This document shows positions 61,012 through 64,000 of a stretch of 64,000 nt of DNA, piece by piece. The position numbers and the translations under genes are program-made. The notes under the pieces were generated by a model that searched no databases, was not told where the DNA came from, and worked only from the letters and a program-made list of their open reading frames with translations. The stretch's first letter is position 1; the number at the start of each line of letters is the position of its first letter. Source of the DNA: Corella eumyota (Eukaryota > Chordata > Ascidiacea > Phlebobranchia > Corellidae); NCBI GenBank assembly GCA_963082875.1, contig OY720097.1, positions 16,128,501-16,192,500 of the forward strand. Direction: 5' to 3'.

Positions 61012-62828
61012 TTATGATATTGATGCTATGTAGTTTAATAAAATTTGATTTTTCATTAAATTCACCCCTTTACCATAATGCGTTCCGTCGAAGCTGTGAA
61101 CGTTTTTACCTAACGCTTGAAAATCTAAAACAGTTATGTTATGCTGCTTGCAATAGATTTTCATTTCATTTGAGTACTTTTTAATACTCGCATCATTTTG
61201 TAAAGCAAAAAATACTGGTGGTTTTAATAGCCCGCACGGCATTGGCAAATGGAAATATATTTGTGGCCAGCGCTGACCAGATGCTCGTGAATTTAAATAA
61301 TAAAACTCAATCGCTTTAACGGCGGGATTTAAATATTCTTCTATTACAGTTGTCGACGAACATTGCATATGGAAACCAATGCTCAATATTACTAAGGAGC
61401 CTCTTTTTCCAATCAAGCCTTGTATTAAAGTCAAAAAATCCGCTTTAAAACGTAGATTATAAAAAGGCTTCAATGTTATGTTAAAATTAGGTTCGTTGCC
61501 ACCGCATAACTTTTCGGGGTATTTAATGTGGTTTATGCTTGTAAACAACTGCCTGCACGTCTTCCAGAAATACATTTTGTCGCTTTTGCACAGATTTTTT
61601 TGTTCCTCTGTTAATTTGTCAGAAACTGAATCAAGTACCGGGTCGTCGGTTAGAAGCATTAACAAAGTAGTAAACATGTTTCGAACAAACGAATCTCCAA
61701 CAAAGTAAAAATCGTTAAACTTCGAATTTTCGATAACCGAACACGATTGGATTCCAGTGTAATTTGACCACACACAGCGTTGGTCATTTCCTTTCCATTC
61801 ACTTATTTCGGCGTGCTTGTAATCACGGCTGTCCACACACCTATTGTGAAAAAAACATTTTCGCTGCTTAATCTTTTAAGAATGAAAAGTTCAAAAATAA
61901 TAAGACCGCCTTTGAGATATTTACACATTTGCGCGTTTTTTTCTTAATATATTTTAATTCATTTTAATTAATTGGAAAGCCCTGTTTGTATTTCTTTTTT
62001 TCTATAAACTTAACTTTAGGGCACTTATACTAATAATAGTCGAGTAAGTAATATCTAACTATCATAATCGATTCGAGATGACATTATGTACAATTATGTT
62101 AAAACTACATTAGCTTACAGCGGGCAATCGCACGTTGATGCCTGAGGTGTTGAACAAGTCCCTTTCCATTTATTATTACAACACGGCTGCTCGGAATCAG
62201 GGTTACACCAACTTCCAACCTTTTCCCAAGTGCTGTTAGTTGGCGCCTTTGATGGGCTAAAAAGTTTTAACAATTAAAAATATAAGCTGTGAAAAAAATA
62301 CAAACTGATAGACTGGTTGTCTAGAATTGATCGAAAAGGTATTTGGTTCAAGCCTCACCAATACCACATTATTCATCCTTGATAGCAATTATAAAAGTTA
62401 AAACATTTTTTTAAAACGTTACTGCTACAGCATAAAGTTTGATAAATGAGCATAGCTGATTGAACTTACTTAAAATATCCACACATGAGTTCGTCCCGAT
62501 ATGAACTTTCTTGTATCCCACTTTTTCTCCAATAATCAACAAGTAATTGGTCATAATATTTTTTCTCATTATCCTTTTTTGGCAATAAAACCCATTTTCC
62601 ATTAGTTATGTTGGTTAGAATATTTGAGCATTGTGGTGTTGGTGGTCTTTTCACTACCTCGATGTCCTCGTTTTGTTTTTTGACAAACATTAAAGATCGA
62701 CCAGTTCGCAACGTAGTGTGTCCGAAAATCGAAATGGTTACCAAACACGTGATGACAGAGCATACTATTATCACATATAAAAAATTCTGTCTCAAAGTGT
62801 TTTGTTTTAAATGCATATCAGTTTTCAT
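61012..62828 (-). CDS. Type II membrane SGNH/PC-esterase-like protein
   Basis: Three minus-strand exons with matching phases: 62828-62469, about 62257-62120 and about 61840-61012, about 440 residues. Short cytosolic N-terminus, one TM (FLYVIIVCSVITCLVTISIF), then a lumenal Cys-rich region (CSNILTNITNGKWVLL, CGYFN, SWCNPD, QPCCNNKWKGTC, CDCPLC). Next is an esterase-like domain with nucleophile block FVGDSFVRN and C-terminal DGTHYGKGVN, giving the Ser and the Asp-x-x-His pair of the SGNH fold. The order N-terminal Cys-rich NGxW segment, GDS and DxxH is that of the PC-esterase superfamily (plant PMR5/TBL, animal NXPE and CASD1), whose known members act on sugar or polysaccharide O-acetyl groups in the Golgi. 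Substrate here is unknown. Not related in detail to the SGNH fragment in the foldback element. Confidence 0.75.
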
Positions 62829-64000
62829 TTAAATTATAATAACTTGAAAAATATAATGATTTTATTTACATCTGTATAAAAAATTAGCAACTTGAAATTA
62901 TAAATATAATGTTTCAATAAAAAAAGTAAAGCTTTCTTATTTGTAAGACGCGCGCTAAATGTGTGTGTTTCATTAGGATTGTAAAACACGTCATTTAAAC
63001 TTAATATGTAATTTTCTAACCTTTCTAGCCACGCAATTGCCTTATATCTAATACTAGGTTATTATTATTATTATTTTATATTTGCAATTGTTCTTGCATC
63101 TAAATACTTTTACAGCCAAATTTTTAATTTAATGTACAAATAATCCTAAATTTCTAACGATGACACTGAAAATTCAATTTAACAAAAATAAATCGAGTCA
63201 CACATTTAAACTTCGTAAAACACATTTCCGTGCCTTTAAGGACAATCTAGCTTTGCATGGTAAATGTGAGTCACTTGCTATCTGATAATATGTAAATGTT
63301 CTTATATCGATTCTTATATCAACAGAGCTACGCTTGGTTTTATAAATGTAACATATCTTTGAAATCGCATCTACAACTTTTTAAGATAACTTTTTGCGTA
63401 GTTGTGGCATTATGGTTTCCATTAACTTTAACGCTGTGGCATAAACAAAGTGATATAGCATTGCCTCTAGACAGCTTAAGACTTTCAGTTTACGTTGTAA
63501 ATTATGGTATATGGAGTCCATAAAATGTGTATTATCGGAACACCAATTAGTATAATTATATGATTTAAACCGTAGAAATTATACGCCTTGAGAATTTTAA
63601 CGATACGAAAAATTCGGTGGTTAAAAAATAAGAAGAAAAATTTATTAAACCCAAATATAAATATATATATATATAGATTTTTTTAAAATTCGCCCGTTTA
63701 AACTGATCTTTCTTTAAATGCTTAATGGTAATTTAGTGACAAGTGAACCTATTATAATGTATTGTGCGCCCTGAAGCTATAATAAATTAAGGGTATAGAA
63801 TAACATCGTTAAGGTAAATTCAACTAAAAAGAAAACAGAATTTTTTAACGGAAAAATGCTCCTATAAAAATAAAAAATTATAACGCCAAAATCAATTTTT
63901 TTGCAAACCCAAATGTTTAGGTATTTTATTGGATATTTATACGTTTACTTTTTTATTTGGAGGATAAATTAAAATATAAAAAGGTGCCACAAAATTTGTG
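62829..64000. other. Terminal 1.2 kb, no certain gene
   Basis: AT-rich. One open frame at 63296-63523 (75 codons) contains a hydrophobic helix (FCVVVALWFPLTLTLW) and could be the first exon of a membrane protein on the plus strand, with a possible donor G|GTATAT near 63502. No second exon is visible before the window ends. A short (TA)n run lies at about 63661-63675. Confidence 0.35.

Noticed and set aside
62300-62400. Second tRNA-like/SINE fragment suggested by GGTTCAAGCC near 62345
   Set aside because: B-box-like word only; no A box at the proper distance and no tail, so it may be chance.

Overview
The window is a stretch of an animal nuclear genome. It is AT-rich and gene-dense, and almost every gene is cut by many short introns (mostly 70-300 bp) with ordinary GT-AG sites. 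The gene set (axonemal dynein, TspanC8 tetraspanin, TGN38-like protein, SLC26, ADAM17, FAAP24, POMT2, MAD2, integrin beta, hnRNP A/B-D) together with very compact spacing points to an invertebrate chordate. A tunicate such as Ciona is my best inference; the species cannot be proved from the sequence alone.

Layout. 1-10.3 kb (+): C-terminal part of an axonemal dynein heavy chain (DNAH3-like). 10.7-12.6 kb (-): TspanC8 tetraspanin, divergent from a TGN38/TGOLN2-like acidic membrane protein at 13.6-16.7 kb (+) that has a tRNA-derived SINE in its first intron. 17.7-19.1 kb (-): SPMIP2/C4orf45-like microtubule inner protein, divergent from an SLC26 anion transporter at 19.9-23.4 kb (+). 24.4-29.0 kb (+): ADAM17; 29.7-30.3 kb (+): intronless FAAP24; 30.5-33.6 kb (+): POMT2, only about 190 bp after FAAP24 and so a candidate operon. 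33.8-34.9 kb (-): MAD2, divergent from an unrecognised gene at 35.2-36.2 kb (+). 36.7-41.7 kb (+): PAP2-type, sphingosine-1-phosphate-phosphatase-like enzyme. 42.6-48.6 kb: a 6.0-kb foldback-type mobile element. 49.0-51.2 kb (+): hnRNP A/B-D RNA-binding protein with a spliced 3' UTR. 52.9-58.6 kb (+): integrin beta. 58.8-60.3 kb (-): SBK-like protein with altered kinase catalytic residues. 61.0-62.8 kb (-): type II membrane SGNH/PC-esterase-like protein. The last 1.2 kb holds nothing certain.

The most unusual object is the foldback element at 42624-48633. It has a perfect 10-bp target duplication, outer inverted repeats of about 230 bp that begin with a small hairpin, and long inner arms of 525-bp tandem units in opposite orientation (about 2.85 units on the left, 5.65 on the right). 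Each 525-bp unit is itself a trimer of diverged monomers of about 175 bp, a higher-order repeat. The 1.06-kb centre between the arms carries, on the minus strand, three splice-compatible exons with stop codon and AATAAA: the 3' part of an SGNH-hydrolase gene lacking its first catalytic block.

Functional links: the DNAH3-like and SPMIP2-like genes are both ciliary/sperm axoneme components; ADAM17 and a TspanC8 protein belong to the ectodomain-shedding system, although TspanC8 proteins are known as ADAM10 rather than ADAM17 partners. The other genes are housekeeping or membrane genes without an evident common pathway.
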